From contig NZ_CP108569.1 in the NCBI RefSeq assembly GCF_036010505.1, forward strand, positions 6,898,001 through 6,962,000: a stretch of 64,000 nt of DNA, in the 5' to 3' direction. The translations under genes and the position numbers were made by a program. This document shows positions 1 to 8,727 of this stretch, piece by piece (position 1 is the first letter of the stretch; every line of letters begins with the position of its first letter). This DNA is from Streptomyces sp. NBC_01197 (lineage in GTDB: Bacteria > Actinomycetota > Actinomycetes > Streptomycetales > Streptomycetaceae). The notes beneath the pieces are model-generated. The model saw only the letters and a program-made list of their open reading frames with translations. It did no database searches and had not been told where the DNA came from.

Positions 1-1
1 A

Positions 2-88
2 TTCCCGCTGCTGGCCAGGCGCATTCGCGCCGCCCGCGACGGAGCACAGCCGGGCCCCCGGGCTGCCGAAAAGTCGGAGGCGTGGTAA
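2..88 (+). CDS. C-terminal end of an upstream gene (partial)
   Basis: An open frame enters from the left edge and stops at the TAA at 86-88. It encodes about 28 residues rich in Arg, Ala and Pro. Only this tail is visible, so no function can be assigned. It could also be chance read-through, because the region just downstream is degenerate. Confidence 0.3.
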   Translation, partial: FPLLARRIRAARDGAQPGPRAAEKSEAW

Positions 89-159
89 CGATGGTGCCGA
101 CAGCAGAAGTTGACGTGGGTTGGGTCTAGTTCAGTCTGGTCTCAGGGGGTTGGTGTTTG

Positions 160-690
160 TGATGCCTTCGCCGATGACGCTTTCGATGTGGTGACCGCCA
201 ACTTCGTGCTGGACCACGTCGGTTGGCCGCAGCGCGCGCTGGTCGAGTTGGGCCGGGTGAGCCGGCCTGGTGGCCGGATCGCGGTGACGGTGTGGTCGGT
301 GCCGACCGGGGCCGGGCAGGCCCTGCTGGGGCGAGCGATGGAGGCCGCCGGTGTGGAGCGGCCTGTCCACCGGCCGGTCCTGGCGCCCGAGACCGATTTT
401 GCGCGCACTGAGCAGGGGCTTGTGGACTTGCTGCTGGCCGCCGGCCTCTCCGGGCCCACTTGCCGGACCATCGCCTGGAATCACCGGGCATCTGCCCAGG
501 AGTGGTGGCATGGCGCGGCGGCGGGTGTCGGCTTCACCGCATCGCCGCCCAGCCGCCTGGCACCAGAGCGGAGATCAAGCGGCATTTCGATCTGCTCAGC
601 GCGGAGTTCGCCGGTCCGGACGGAAGGCTCGCACTGCCGCACAGGGCACTGCTCGCCACCGGAACAGCCCAAGCAGCCGATCCCCGCTGA
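160..690 (+). pseudogene. Truncated, frameshifted SAM-dependent methyltransferase
   Basis: Translation from about 160 gives the second half of a class I methyltransferase fold: a DxFDVV strand, the FVLDHVG helix region, then the SRPGGRIAVTVW block that usually follows motif III. The N-terminal SAM-binding GxGxG region is absent. The frame is lost near 535-555 and continues in another frame (TRAEIKRHFDLL to TGTAQAADPR) up to 690. A working enzyme would need both the missing start and the repaired frame. It may be the remnant of a small-molecule methyltransferase. The neighbouring multicopper oxidase is intact and need not be related. Confidence 0.6.
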
Positions 691-889
691 CAAAACAAGG
701 TCAGACCGCCGATAATTTAATCGGTTCCCTTTCCGGTTCTCTTTCTGGTTTCCCCCATGCCTGCCAAATTGCCGCTGAGAACGGCTTATTGAGTGGCCTT
801 CTCGGACTGGACCGGCGTGCTGCCGCAACGTTCCGAACCAGCCCTGTATCTCTTTGCCGTTACGTGAGGCGACGGAAGGCTGGTAAAAG

Positions 890-2764
890 ATGGTCGGGCG
901 AAGAGAATTCCTCATGGCTGGAGCTGCGGGCAGTGCGGCCATGCTTCCTTGGGGTGTCAGGGGAGCACAGGCGTACGCGTCGACTGGCGAAGGGACAGGG
1001 GCCGCGGACAGTGCCGTGCCGAAGACCCCTCCGCTGAAGAAGTACGTCGACCCGCTGCCCATCCCCTTGACTGCCATCCCGGATCCTTCTGTCTATCCGG
1101 GCGCCGACTACTACGAGATCACGATGCGGCAGGGCTCGTGGCGCTTCCACCGGGATCTCGGACCGGCGAAGGTGTGGGGTTACTGGGCCAGGAACCCGCA
1201 TGCTCCCCACAAGTCGATCGGTATGGGCTATCTCGGTCCGACCATCAACGTGATCAAGGACCATCCGACGATCGTCAAGTCCCGCAACGAGCTGCCGACC
1301 ACCCACATGTTCCAGTCCGTGGTCGACGCCATTCGCAGCGGAAACCCCCAGCTCGCCCCGATCCCTCCGGCTCCCTACAAGACCGTCCTGCCCTTCCCTC
1401 CGAACGTCAACGTGTGGAACGTCGTGCACAAACACGGCGGTTACACGGCCCCCCAGTCCGACGGAATGCCGAAGCAGTCGTTCAGCCCGGACGGCATTCA
1501 TGCCGAGTCCTACTCCACTCTGGACCCGGGCCGGGTAAAACCCAACGAGGCGATCTTCGGCTACACCAACCATGAGCGTGCGTCCACGCTCTGGTATCAC
1601 GATCACGGCATGGGGCTGACAAGCGTCAACTGCTATGCGGGCCTTGCCGGTCTCTACCTCGTCCATGACCCCGCCGACGAGCGGCTCGGGCTGCCGCGAG
1701 GCGAATTCGAGGTTCCCCTCATCCTGCAGGACCGGACGTTCTACCGGGACGGCTCGCTCGCCTACACCATGATGGCGCAGGAAGGCGAGGACACCCCGGT
1801 CGTCAACGGGAAGGCGTACCCCTTCCTGGCCGTCGAGCCGCGACGCTACCGGCTGCGCATCCTCAACGCTTCGAACGAGCGCTTCTGGCGGCTGAGGTTC
1901 ACCGTTCCCGCAGACGTACTGCCCCAGCCCACACTGCCGTTCTGGCTGATCGGTACCGACGGCGGCTTCCGTGCTCCGCTGCACATGCTGGACTTCCTGA
2001 TCGCATCAGGCGAGCGGTACGACCTGATCGTCGACTTCAGCAAGCTGCCCATGGGCACGAACGTCACCCTGACGAACTACAACGCGCCCGTCCACTACCC
2101 GACCGGCGTCGGACCGGAAATCTCGGAAGTCATGCAGTTCCAGGTCACCAAGCCCTTGTCCCGCGCGGACAGGACGACGCTGCCCGGGAAACTCGAACTG
2201 CCGCCGGTCGAGCCCATCGAGCCCGAACCGGACACCCCGCGGCGGGAATGGGTGGTGTACCAGCACAAGCTGTTCACCACCATGACATTCAACGCGGTGC
2301 CGTTCTATGCGCCGTCCCAGGACTTCATCAAGGCGGGCTCGACCGAGATCTGGGAGTACATCAATCCCAACCACGACGCCCACCCGATGCATGTCCACCT
2401 CGTCAACTTCCAGGTGTTGAACAGGCAGCCACTCGACGCGGCCGGATACCAGGAGGATTACGAGAAGTGGCTTGACGGCGGCCGCAAACCGGAGGACAGG
2501 CCGGTGTTGGCGAACTATCTGACCGGCCCACCGATTCCGCCGGACCCGGATGAAGCGCAGTCCCACAAGGACACGGTCAAAGTCTATTCCGAGATGGTGA
2601 CCAGAATCATCATTCAGGGATTCGATCCACCGACGGACTCGCTCGCGGGTATCCCCGGTAGCGGCACCGAGTTCCCGGCGACGTACATCCATCACTGTCA
2701 CATTTTCGAACACGAAGATGACGACCTGATGCGCCCCTGGACCATCGTCAAGGCGGACGACTGA
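890..2764 (+). CDS. Multicopper oxidase (CotA / phenoxazinone-synthase-like)
   Basis: This 624-residue protein has all four copper-binding motifs of multicopper oxidases: HxHG at H180/H182, HDH at 237-239, HPMHVH at 498-503 and HCHIFEHEDDDLM at 602-614, which carries the type 1 copper Cys603. Length and motif style fit the CotA, bilirubin oxidase and phenoxazinone synthase group, which oxidise phenolic or metal substrates and reduce oxygen to water. The N-terminus (MVGRREFLMAGAAGSAAML) looks like a twin-arginine signal, so export in folded form is likely. The ATG is preceded by GGAAGG at 874-879. The gene stands alone. Substrate is unknown; phenoxazinone synthase activity is only one option. 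Confidence 0.9.
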   Translation: MVGRREFLMAGAAGSAAMLPWGVRGAQAYASTGEGTGAADSAVPKTPPLKKYVDPLPIPLTAIPDPSVYPGADYYEITMRQGSWRFHRDLGPAKVWGYWARNPHAPHKSIGMGYLGPTINVIKDHPTIVKSRNELPTTHMFQSVVDAIRSGNPQLAPIPPAPYKTVLPFPPNVNVWNVVHKHGGYTAPQSDGMPKQSFSPDGIHAESYSTLDPGRVKPNEAIFGYTNHERASTLWYHDHGMGLTSVNCYAGLAGLYLVHDPADERLGLPRGEFEVPLILQDRTFYRDGSLAYTMMAQEGEDTPVVNGKAYPFLAVEPRRYRLRILNASNERFWRLRFTVPADVLPQPTLPFWLIGTDGGFRAPLHMLDFLIASGERYDLIVDFSKLPMGTNVTLTNYNAPVHYPTGVGPEISEVMQFQVTKPLSRADRTTLPGKLELPPVEPIEPEPDTPRREWVVYQHKLFTTMTFNAVPFYAPSQDFIKAGSTEIWEYINPNHDAHPMHVHLVNFQVLNRQPLDAAGYQEDYEKWLDGGRKPEDRPVLANYLTGPPIPPDPDEAQSHKDTVKVYSEMVTRIIIQGFDPPTDSLAGIPGSGTEFPATYIHHCHIFEHEDDDLMRPWTIVKADD

Positions 2765-2870
2765 CGGAAAGGGCACAACGGAGCTCCGGCCGGCCTCGTG
2801 CGACCGTTCCAGAAGGTTGACGTCGTCAAGGCCGGGGCTCCGGCGCTGCTTTCTGGGGCGCGGGGCGGGC

Positions 2871-3749
2871 TCATAGAAGCGGAAGAAGAGCCTCAAGTGC
2901 AGGATTGTCGTTGTTTTTACGCCATACGTAGTCGAGCTCGACGGGCTGGGGCTGGTCGGGCAGGTGCAGCAGCCGGTAGACGACACCCTGGTGCTGCATG
3001 GTCCTCGCGGCTTCGGGGACCAGGGCGATGCCCCAGCCGGTGTTGACCAGGGCGAGGATGTTGTGGACCTGGCTGAGGTACTGGGTGAACACCGGCCGTA
3101 CCCCTGCGGCGCGGAACGTGGTGAGCAGCAGTTCGTGAAAGTAGCGGGCCTCGATGGGGGAGTACATCAAGAAGTCCTGACCGTCGAAGTCCGCCAGTTC
3201 GATGGGCCCGTCGACGGCTGCCAGCGGGTGGGCGGCGGGCAGCGCGGCCACCAGGCCCTCCTTGACGGCGGTGCGTGCGGTCAGGTCGTTGCCCACTGCT
3301 GACGGGCGGATCAGACCGAGGTCGAGAGAGCCCTCGCCGAGAGCCTCCAACTGGTCGCGGGTGACCAGCTCGTGGAGCAGTATCTCCACCCCTGGCAGCG
3401 AACTGCGGGCGATGTCGAGGAGCTCACCGAGCGCGGAGTAGGCACTGGCGGCGGTGAAGCCGACGGCGATCGCGCCGGACTCTCCGGTCGGCACCCGGCG
3501 CACGGCGAGGGTGGCGCGCTCGGCCTGGCGCACGATGCGGCGCGCCTCCGAGAGGAAGGCCCGGCCTGCGGGCGTCAGCCGCACTCTGCGGTTGGTGCGG
3601 TCCAGCAGCCTCACACCCAGGTCGTTCTCCAGCAGCTGGATCTGCCGGCTCAGCGGCGGCTGGGTCATACGCAGTCGCTCCGCGGCCCGGGTGAAGTGCA
3701 GCTCCTCCGCCACGGCCACGAAACACGACAGCTGAGTCAACGTGAACAA
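2871..3749 (-). CDS. LysR-family regulator beside an enolase-superfamily gene
   Basis: A complete LysR-type regulator of 292 residues. The N-terminal helix-turn-helix (about residues 1-60, FTRAAERLRMTQPPLSRQIQ) is followed by the effector-binding domain. The likely start is TTG at 3749, five bases after GGAGGG at 3755-3760. It is transcribed away from the dehydratase-like gene at 3915, the usual arrangement when a LysR protein controls the adjacent gene in response to that enzyme's substrate. An inverted repeat suited to such a protein lies at 3774-3791. The effector is inferred to be an acid sugar. Confidence 0.9.
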   Translation of the reverse strand: MFTLTQLSCFVAVAEELHFTRAAERLRMTQPPLSRQIQLLENDLGVRLLDRTNRRVRLTPAGRAFLSEARRIVRQAERATLAVRRVPTGESGAIAVGFTAASAYSALGELLDIARSSLPGVEILLHELVTRDQLEALGEGSLDLGLIRPSAVGNDLTARTAVKEGLVAALPAAHPLAAVDGPIELADFDGQDFLMYSPIEARYFHELLLTTFRAAGVRPVFTQYLSQVHNILALVNTGWGIALVPEAARTMQHQGVVYRLLHLPDQPQPVELDYVWRKNNDNPALEALLPLL

Positions 3750-3773
3750 TGATGCCCTCCTTGAATGGTCACA

Positions 3774-3791
3774 TCCAAAACTTATGTTGGA
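3774..3791. promoter_or_regulatory. Inverted repeat, probable LysR operator
   Basis: TCCAA (3774-3778), eight bases, TTGGA (3787-3791) form a perfect inverted repeat between the divergent LysR and enolase-superfamily genes. An outer ATCCA/TGGAT pair is centred close by (3773-3777 and 3794-3798). The position, 25 bp upstream of the regulator start, suits autoregulation and control of the divergent enzyme. Confidence 0.5.
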
Positions 3792-3914
3792 CGTGGATCA
3801 ATCGCGACCGTAGCGTTCGGATCTGCGGTCGGACACCGCCTTCCCGCTCCTGGGCCGTGCGGCCCTGTCCTCCACGCCCGCACCATCCCGACCGGACCGA
3901 CCCAGGGACACGAA

Positions 3915-5120
3915 GTGGCGACCACGACGAACACGACAACTCACGCCGCACACGCCGCACTCGCCGTGCCCTCCGCGGGCGAAGCCACCCTCGACCGCAT
4001 CGCCTGGCTACGTCTTTCTTCGGTGACCCTGCCGCTGGCCACGCCGATCAGTGACGCGAAGGTTCTGACCGGCCGCCAGAAGCCGATGACGGAGGTCGCC
4101 TTCCTCTTCGTGGAGATCGTCACCGAGCAGGGGCACGAGGGCATCGGCTTCAGCTACTCCAAGCGGGCAGGCGGCCCCGGCCAGTTCGCCCACGCCCGGG
4201 AGATCGCCGACGTCCTGATCGGGGAGGACCCCAGCGACATCGGCAAGATCTGGACCAAGCTCCTGTGGGCCGGAGCGTCAGTGGGCCGCAGCGGACTGGC
4301 CACCCAGGCGATCGCCGCCTTCGACGTCGCGCTGTGGGACCTCAAGGCCAAGCGGGCCGGTCTGCCGCTGGCCAAGCTGCTCGGCGCCCACCGCGACTCC
4401 GTGCGCTGTTACAACACCTCCGGCGGCTTCCTGCACACGCCGACAGCACAGGTTCTGGAAAACGCCACCTCATCTCTGGACGGCGGCATCGGCGGCATCA
4501 AGATCAAGGTCGGCCACCCCGACGGCAGATACGACCTGGCCCGTCTGACTGCGGTGCGCGAGCACATCGGCGACGACGTGCCGCTCATGGTCGACGCCAA
4601 CCAGCAGTGGGACCGGCCCACCGCACAGCGCATGGGCCGCGCCATGGAAGAGTTCAACCTGGTCTGGATCGAGGAGCCCCTCGACGCGTACGACGCGCAG
4701 GGCCACGCCGCGCTCGCCGCCTCCCTGGACACCCCCGTCGCCACCGGCGAGATGCTGGCCAGCGTCGCTGAGCATGTCGAGCTGATCCGGCACAACGCCG
4801 CCGACGTCATCCAGCCCGATGCCCCCCGCATCGGGGGTATCACCCAGTTCCTCAAGCTCGCCGCTCTCACTGAGCACCACCAGTTGCAGCTCGCACCGCA
4901 CTTCGCGATGGAGATCCATCTCCACCTTGCCGCCGCCTATCCGATCGAACCCTGGGTGGAGCACTTCGACTGGCTGGAGCCGCTGTTCAACGAGCGCCTG
5001 GAGATCCGGGACGGACGCATGTACGTCTCCGCCCGCCCCGGCCTCGGCTTCACGCTCAGCGATCAGGCCCGAGCCTGGACGGTCGACGATCACGAGGCCG
5101 GCGCCCGCCCCTGCGCCTGA
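3915..5120 (+). CDS. Galactarate/L-talarate dehydratase-type enolase superfamily enzyme
   Basis: A member of the mandelate racemase branch of the enolase superfamily. Visible signatures are KIKVGHPD (catalytic Lys pair), VDANQQW and WIEEPLDAYD and ATGEM (three acidic metal ligands), then QPDAPRIGGIT and HFAMEIHLHLAAAYP with the catalytic His. This pattern is that of the L-talarate/galactarate dehydratases, which remove water from acid sugars. The chosen GTG at 3915 has AGGGA six bases upstream and gives 401 residues, the usual length. An in-frame ATG at 3765 would add a tail without family similarity. The divergent LysR gene is its probable regulator. Exact substrate is inferred. Confidence 0.85.
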   Translation: MATTTNTTTHAAHAALAVPSAGEATLDRIAWLRLSSVTLPLATPISDAKVLTGRQKPMTEVAFLFVEIVTEQGHEGIGFSYSKRAGGPGQFAHAREIADVLIGEDPSDIGKIWTKLLWAGASVGRSGLATQAIAAFDVALWDLKAKRAGLPLAKLLGAHRDSVRCYNTSGGFLHTPTAQVLENATSSLDGGIGGIKIKVGHPDGRYDLARLTAVREHIGDDVPLMVDANQQWDRPTAQRMGRAMEEFNLVWIEEPLDAYDAQGHAALAASLDTPVATGEMLASVAEHVELIRHNAADVIQPDAPRIGGITQFLKLAALTEHHQLQLAPHFAMEIHLHLAAAYPIEPWVEHFDWLEPLFNERLEIRDGRMYVSARPGLGFTLSDQARAWTVDDHEAGARPCA

Positions 5121-5626
5121 CCTTCATGGCCACCCCGCTCCGCCCCTCCCTCAACCCGCCGCAGCGCCGCCAACCTGCCGATAACCGCAGAGAGTAAGAG
5201 GAGGTCGACAGAGCGTTCGCCACGTCTGCTCCGGGGTGGCTGCGAGGCGCCGCGACTGTGAGCCTGCCCATAGGACCTACGTCATGTACGAGGCATGGCA
5301 GTAGGGGATGCGCGGAGGGTGGCTGACCGGGCACCGGGGTCGTCGACGCCGCTCCGGGCCCGCACTACGTACACAGGTAGTAAGGGGCCTCGTTGCCCCC
5401 GCCTTCCAGCGGCGCTAACCATGGTCCGAGTCCCGGGGAGCTGAGTGCCGGACCGGTCGGGCCCCGCCCGCCACCGCTGCTCCGGCCCACGACACGTAGC
5501 TCCGCTGCCGCGGTCCCCGCGACCACCCACAAGTACGGCTCCATCGACAACGTCGACTCCGCCTACTGAGCACCCGCACACAGCGGACAGAGCACGCAGG
5601 ACAGCAAGCCGAAGGACTGATAGCTG
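5121..5626. other. Intergenic region holding a decayed gene end
   Basis: No intact gene is supported here. The recognisable item is a short remnant of a transglycosylase-like C-terminus ending at 5569. The rest is GC-rich sequence without convincing coding pattern. A ribosome binding site for the next gene (GAAGGAC, 5611-5617) lies at its end. Confidence 0.6.
5528..5569 (+). pseudogene. Remnant of a transglycosylase-like C-terminus
   Basis: Translation of 5531-5569 gives KYGSIDNVDSAY and stop. The C-terminus of the intact secreted protein at 62208-62813 is KYGSMDNVNSAY and stop. Upstream in the same frame only weak resemblance remains (an SAAAVPATTH stretch against the VAAANYAAD region). The match at an exact C-terminus, including the stop, suggests that most of a paralogous gene has been lost or scrambled. 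Confidence 0.55.
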
Positions 5627-6730
5627 ATGGCGTACGAGAGTGGGAACGCGATACCCGGGCCGGCCGGTGACGGGCCGCCCGGGCGGCGGCGTCCGCGTCG
5701 CAGGGCGCTGCGGATCACCGCCTGGGCCGCCCTCGGCGTACTGGCGGTGGGAGGCGGAGGCGCGGCGTACCTCTGGTCGCACCTCAACGGCAACGTCAAG
5801 GGCGTCGACATCAACGCGGCCCTCGGACACGACCGGCCCAGCGACGCGCACAACGGCGCGATGAACATTCTCCTCCTCGGGTCCGACTCGCGGGCGGGGA
5901 CGCACGGCGAGTACGGGAAGGGCATCAGCGGCGCCCGGTCCGACACGACGATGGTTCTCCACGTGGACAAGACTCACAAGAAGGCGAGCGTCGTCAGTAT
6001 TCCGCGGGACACGATGGTGGACCGCCCCGCGTGCCCGAAGCCGCACGGCGGCACCGTGCCCGGCGCGCACCAGGCGATGTTCAACGAGTCCTATGAGGTG
6101 GGTGGCCCCGGTTGCACCGTGAAGACGGTCGAGAAGATGTCCGGTGTCCGCATGGACCACTACGTCGAAGTCGACTTCAACGGTTTCAAGAAGCTCATCG
6201 ACCAGCTCGGCGGTGTGAACATCACGACCAGCCAGGCGATCGACGACAGCGACAGCCATCTCAACCTGTCCGCCGGCAAGCACACGCTCAAGGGCGAGCA
6301 GGCCCTCAGCCTGGTACGGACCCGGCACGGTGTGGGCGACGGCAGTGACCTCGGCCGTATCCAGCTCCAGCAGGCGTTCATCAAGGCCCTGACCGAAAAG
6401 GTCGACAACATCGGCCTGCTCGGCAACCCGGCCAAGCTCTACGACCTCGCCGACACCGCGACCCGGACCGTCAGCGCCGACTCCGGGCTGGCGTCCGCGA
6501 ACAAGCTGCTGGGTCTGGCGAAGGACCTCAAGGGCATCAGCCCGAAGAACATGAACATGGTCACGATGCCGGTGACTTACGACCGTCAGGCCCCGGACCG
6601 GGTCCTGCCTCTCACCAAGGCATCCCAGCAGGTCTGGAAGGCGCTGCGGGACGACAAGCCGATACCGAAGTCCGCCGTGCAGAACTCGGTGGGCGACAAG
6701 GGCAAGTCACCGGTCACCGCGAGCGCTTGA
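5627..6730 (+). CDS. LytR-CpsA-Psr (LCP) family protein
   Basis: A 367-residue membrane-anchored LCP protein. An Arg-rich cytoplasmic tail (about 1-27) precedes one transmembrane helix (about 28-50). The LCP domain follows, with NILLLGSDSR near residue 83, SDTTMVLHVD, the SIPRDTMV motif and RTRHGVGDGSDLGRIQLQQAF. These Arg and Asp motifs bind the pyrophosphate of polyprenyl-linked substrates. Family members transfer wall glycopolymers from lipid carrier to peptidoglycan on the outer membrane face. The ATG has GAAGGAC nine bases upstream. It appears monocistronic, with a terminator-like hairpin at 6812-6843. Confidence 0.9.
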   Translation: MAYESGNAIPGPAGDGPPGRRRPRRRALRITAWAALGVLAVGGGGAAYLWSHLNGNVKGVDINAALGHDRPSDAHNGAMNILLLGSDSRAGTHGEYGKGISGARSDTTMVLHVDKTHKKASVVSIPRDTMVDRPACPKPHGGTVPGAHQAMFNESYEVGGPGCTVKTVEKMSGVRMDHYVEVDFNGFKKLIDQLGGVNITTSQAIDDSDSHLNLSAGKHTLKGEQALSLVRTRHGVGDGSDLGRIQLQQAFIKALTEKVDNIGLLGNPAKLYDLADTATRTVSADSGLASANKLLGLAKDLKGISPKNMNMVTMPVTYDRQAPDRVLPLTKASQQVWKALRDDKPIPKSAVQNSVGDKGKSPVTASA

Positions 6731-6811
6731 CGTCGCGCCGCCCCCGGCGCTTGTCCATAACAACTCGTCGTTCCCACCTCTCCGCCCTCGACTCATGAGG
6801 CGGAGAGTGCC

Positions 6812-6843
6812 GGGCCGTCGGAGCCGCTGGGCTCCGGCGGCCC
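6812..6843 (+). terminator. Hairpin after the LCP gene
   Basis: Arms 6812-6825 and 6830-6843 pair over 14 bases with one G-T wobble and a four-base loop. A smaller TCCGCC/GGCGGA hairpin lies just before (6781-6804). There is no T-run, as is common in Streptomyces. Confidence 0.55.
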
Positions 6844-6925
6844 GTTCGCGCTGTGCACGAGGCGTCGGCTGGAGGTCATGAGGGCCGCCGGGCGGTCGGC
6901 GCGCCTCCGGTGCGACGGGGGAACG

Positions 6926-7219
6926 TCACTCCACCGCGGAAACCAGGCTGAGTACGGGCGCGGCCTGGTCCGTGAGCTGGTGCAGTTGGTTCAGTTCGTT
7001 CAGGTGGTTCACACCGGCCAGCTGGTCTTTCACCTTCGGCAGCCGGGCCGCGTACGGCGCGGGGATGCCGCTCGTGGCGACGGCATCGAGCTCGCCGATG
7101 GGATTCAGCTTCGAGCCGGCCCGGCCGGCGGCGTCAGCGGCATGCGCTGACGACATGGCAAGGCACGGGAGAGCGGCAGCGAGAGCGAGACATGCGGCGA
7201 TTCGTCGCGTTGTGGTCAT
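6926..7219 (-). CDS. Small secreted protein of unknown function
   Basis: Starting at the ATG at 7219, the product is 97 residues. It has a clear Sec signal peptide (MTTTRRIAACLALAAALPC through SSAHAAD) and a mature part of about 65 residues rich in Leu, Asn and Gln near the end (NHLNELNQLHQLTDQAAPV). No family is recognised. Small exported proteins of this size with hydrophobic repeats are common in Streptomyces. It is divergent from the monooxygenase operon. A longer reading upstream of 7219 would put charged residues before the signal peptide and is less likely. Confidence 0.65.
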   Translation of the reverse strand: MTTTRRIAACLALAAALPCLAMSSAHAADAAGRAGSKLNPIGELDAVATSGIPAPYAARLPKVKDQLAGVNHLNELNQLHQLTDQAAPVLSLVSAVE

Positions 7220-7294
7220 ACATGTGCAAACGCTCTGAAGAGCCGATGGACACGGCGGATACCGGCTCCTGGTGGACTGCGCTCGTCTCTGATG

Positions 7295-7317
7295 CATCTG
7301 AATCTATAAATCAGATG
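7295..7317. promoter_or_regulatory. Palindrome upstream of the monooxygenase operon
   Basis: CATCTGA (7295-7301), nine bases, TCAGATG (7311-7317). The spacer is unusually AT-rich for this genome. It sits about 115 bp before the operon start and between divergent genes, so it could be an operator. Which regulator binds is unknown. Confidence 0.35.
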
Positions 7318-7430
7318 ACCTGCAACGGAAACATCTGTTGGACAGAATTTCCGGCACGGCCGAGGATTTCCCGTGCGGTAGCACAGTCAACGCGACACAG
7401 GGATGAACTACCGCCTGAGTGGAGGCTGAA

Positions 7431-8717
7431 GTGCCAAGTGAAGAGACCGAAGTAGTCGTCGTCGGGGCCGGCCAGGCGGGCGTGGCGATGAGCGAGCACC
7501 TGGGAGCCTGCGGCATACCGCACATCGTCCTGGAGCGGAACCGTATCGCCGAGCGGTGGCGCTCGGAGCGTTGGGACTCCCTGGTCGCGAACGGGCCTGC
7601 GTGGCACGACCGGTTCCCGGGGCTGGAGTTCGCCGATGTCGACCCCGATGCCTTCGCCTCGAAGGACCAAGTCGCGGACTACTTCACTGCGTACGCCGAG
7701 AAGATCGGTGCCCCCGTCCGTTGCGGTGTCGAGGTGAACTCGGTGCGCAAGCACACCGGCCGGCCCGGCTTCCGGGTCGAGACGTCGGAGGGCTCCGTCG
7801 GCGCACGCTTCGTCGTGGCTGCGACCGGACCGTTCCAGCGGCCCGTGATCCCGCCCATCGTCCCGGACGGCACCGTCCCCGTACAGATCCATTCCAGCGG
7901 GTACCGCAATCCGGAGCAGCTGCCCGATGGCGCGGTTCTCGTGGTCGGGGCCGGCTCATCGGGGGTGCAGATCGCCGACGAGCTGCGCCAGGCGGGCCGC
8001 CGGGTCTTCCTCTCCGTCGGGCCTCACGACCGTCCGCCCCGCGAGTACCGCGGACGTGACTTCTGCTGGTGGCTCGGTGTGCTCGGGCTCTGGGACGCGG
8101 AGACGCCTCCCCAGGGCGCCGAACATGTCACCATCGCGGTCAGCGGTGCCCGGGGCGGCCACACCGTGGACTTCCGTGCCCTGGCCGGCACCGGCATCGA
8201 GCTCGTCGGCCTGACCGCGTCCTGTGACGACGGCGTACTGCGCTTCGCGCCGGATCTCGCCACGAACATAGCCGTCGGCGACGCCAAGTACCTCGCGCTT
8301 CTTCAGGCGGCCGACGCGTACGTCGAGCGCAACGGGCTCGACCTTCCCGAGGAGCCGGAGGCCCATGTCCTGGGCCCGGACCCGGAATGCGTGACCGACC
8401 CGCTCCTGGAGCTCCGCCTGGCCGAGGCCGGTGTCACCTCGATCGTGTGGGCGACGGGCTTCGCCACCGACTACAGCTGGCTCGATGTCGACGCTTTCGA
8501 CGAGAACGGCCGGCCGGACCAGCGACGAGGAGTGTCCTCCGAACCCGGCGTCTACTTCGTGGGCCTGCCCTGGCTGTCCCGCCGCGGGTCGAGCTTCATC
8601 TGGGGCGTCTGGCACGACGCCAGGTACATCGCCGACCACATCGCGACCCAGCGGGGCTACCTCGCGTACACCACCACCGACCGGACCGGCGCCGTGCCGG
8701 CGACGCAGCAGAACTGA
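7431..8717 (+). CDS. Flavin-containing monooxygenase-like NAD(P)/FAD protein
   Basis: First gene of a five-gene operon. The N-terminal FAD-binding GxGxxG motif (VVVVGAGQAGVAM) and a central NADPH-binding motif (VLVVGAGSSGVQIADEL) give the two-dinucleotide-fold layout of flavin monooxygenases and CzcO-like proteins. An ATGFATDYSWLD motif near the C-terminus is also typical. The GTG at 7431 has GGAGG at 7421-7425 and gives 428 residues. Its place before RidA, DUF1028, M20 and transporter genes suggests that it oxidises a nitrogen- or sulfur-containing compound imported by the MHS carrier. The substrate is not known. Confidence 0.85.
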   Translation: MPSEETEVVVVGAGQAGVAMSEHLGACGIPHIVLERNRIAERWRSERWDSLVANGPAWHDRFPGLEFADVDPDAFASKDQVADYFTAYAEKIGAPVRCGVEVNSVRKHTGRPGFRVETSEGSVGARFVVAATGPFQRPVIPPIVPDGTVPVQIHSSGYRNPEQLPDGAVLVVGAGSSGVQIADELRQAGRRVFLSVGPHDRPPREYRGRDFCWWLGVLGLWDAETPPQGAEHVTIAVSGARGGHTVDFRALAGTGIELVGLTASCDDGVLRFAPDLATNIAVGDAKYLALLQAADAYVERNGLDLPEEPEAHVLGPDPECVTDPLLELRLAEAGVTSIVWATGFATDYSWLDVDAFDENGRPDQRRGVSSEPGVYFVGLPWLSRRGSSFIWGVWHDARYIADHIATQRGYLAYTTTDRTGAVPATQQN

Positions 8718-8727
8718 GGAGCAGACG

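Noticed and set aside
890..2764. A phenoxazinone or actinomycin-type biosynthetic cluster around the multicopper oxidase
   Set aside because: No NRPS, kynurenine or aminophenol synthesis genes are nearby; only a broken methyltransferase lies beside it.
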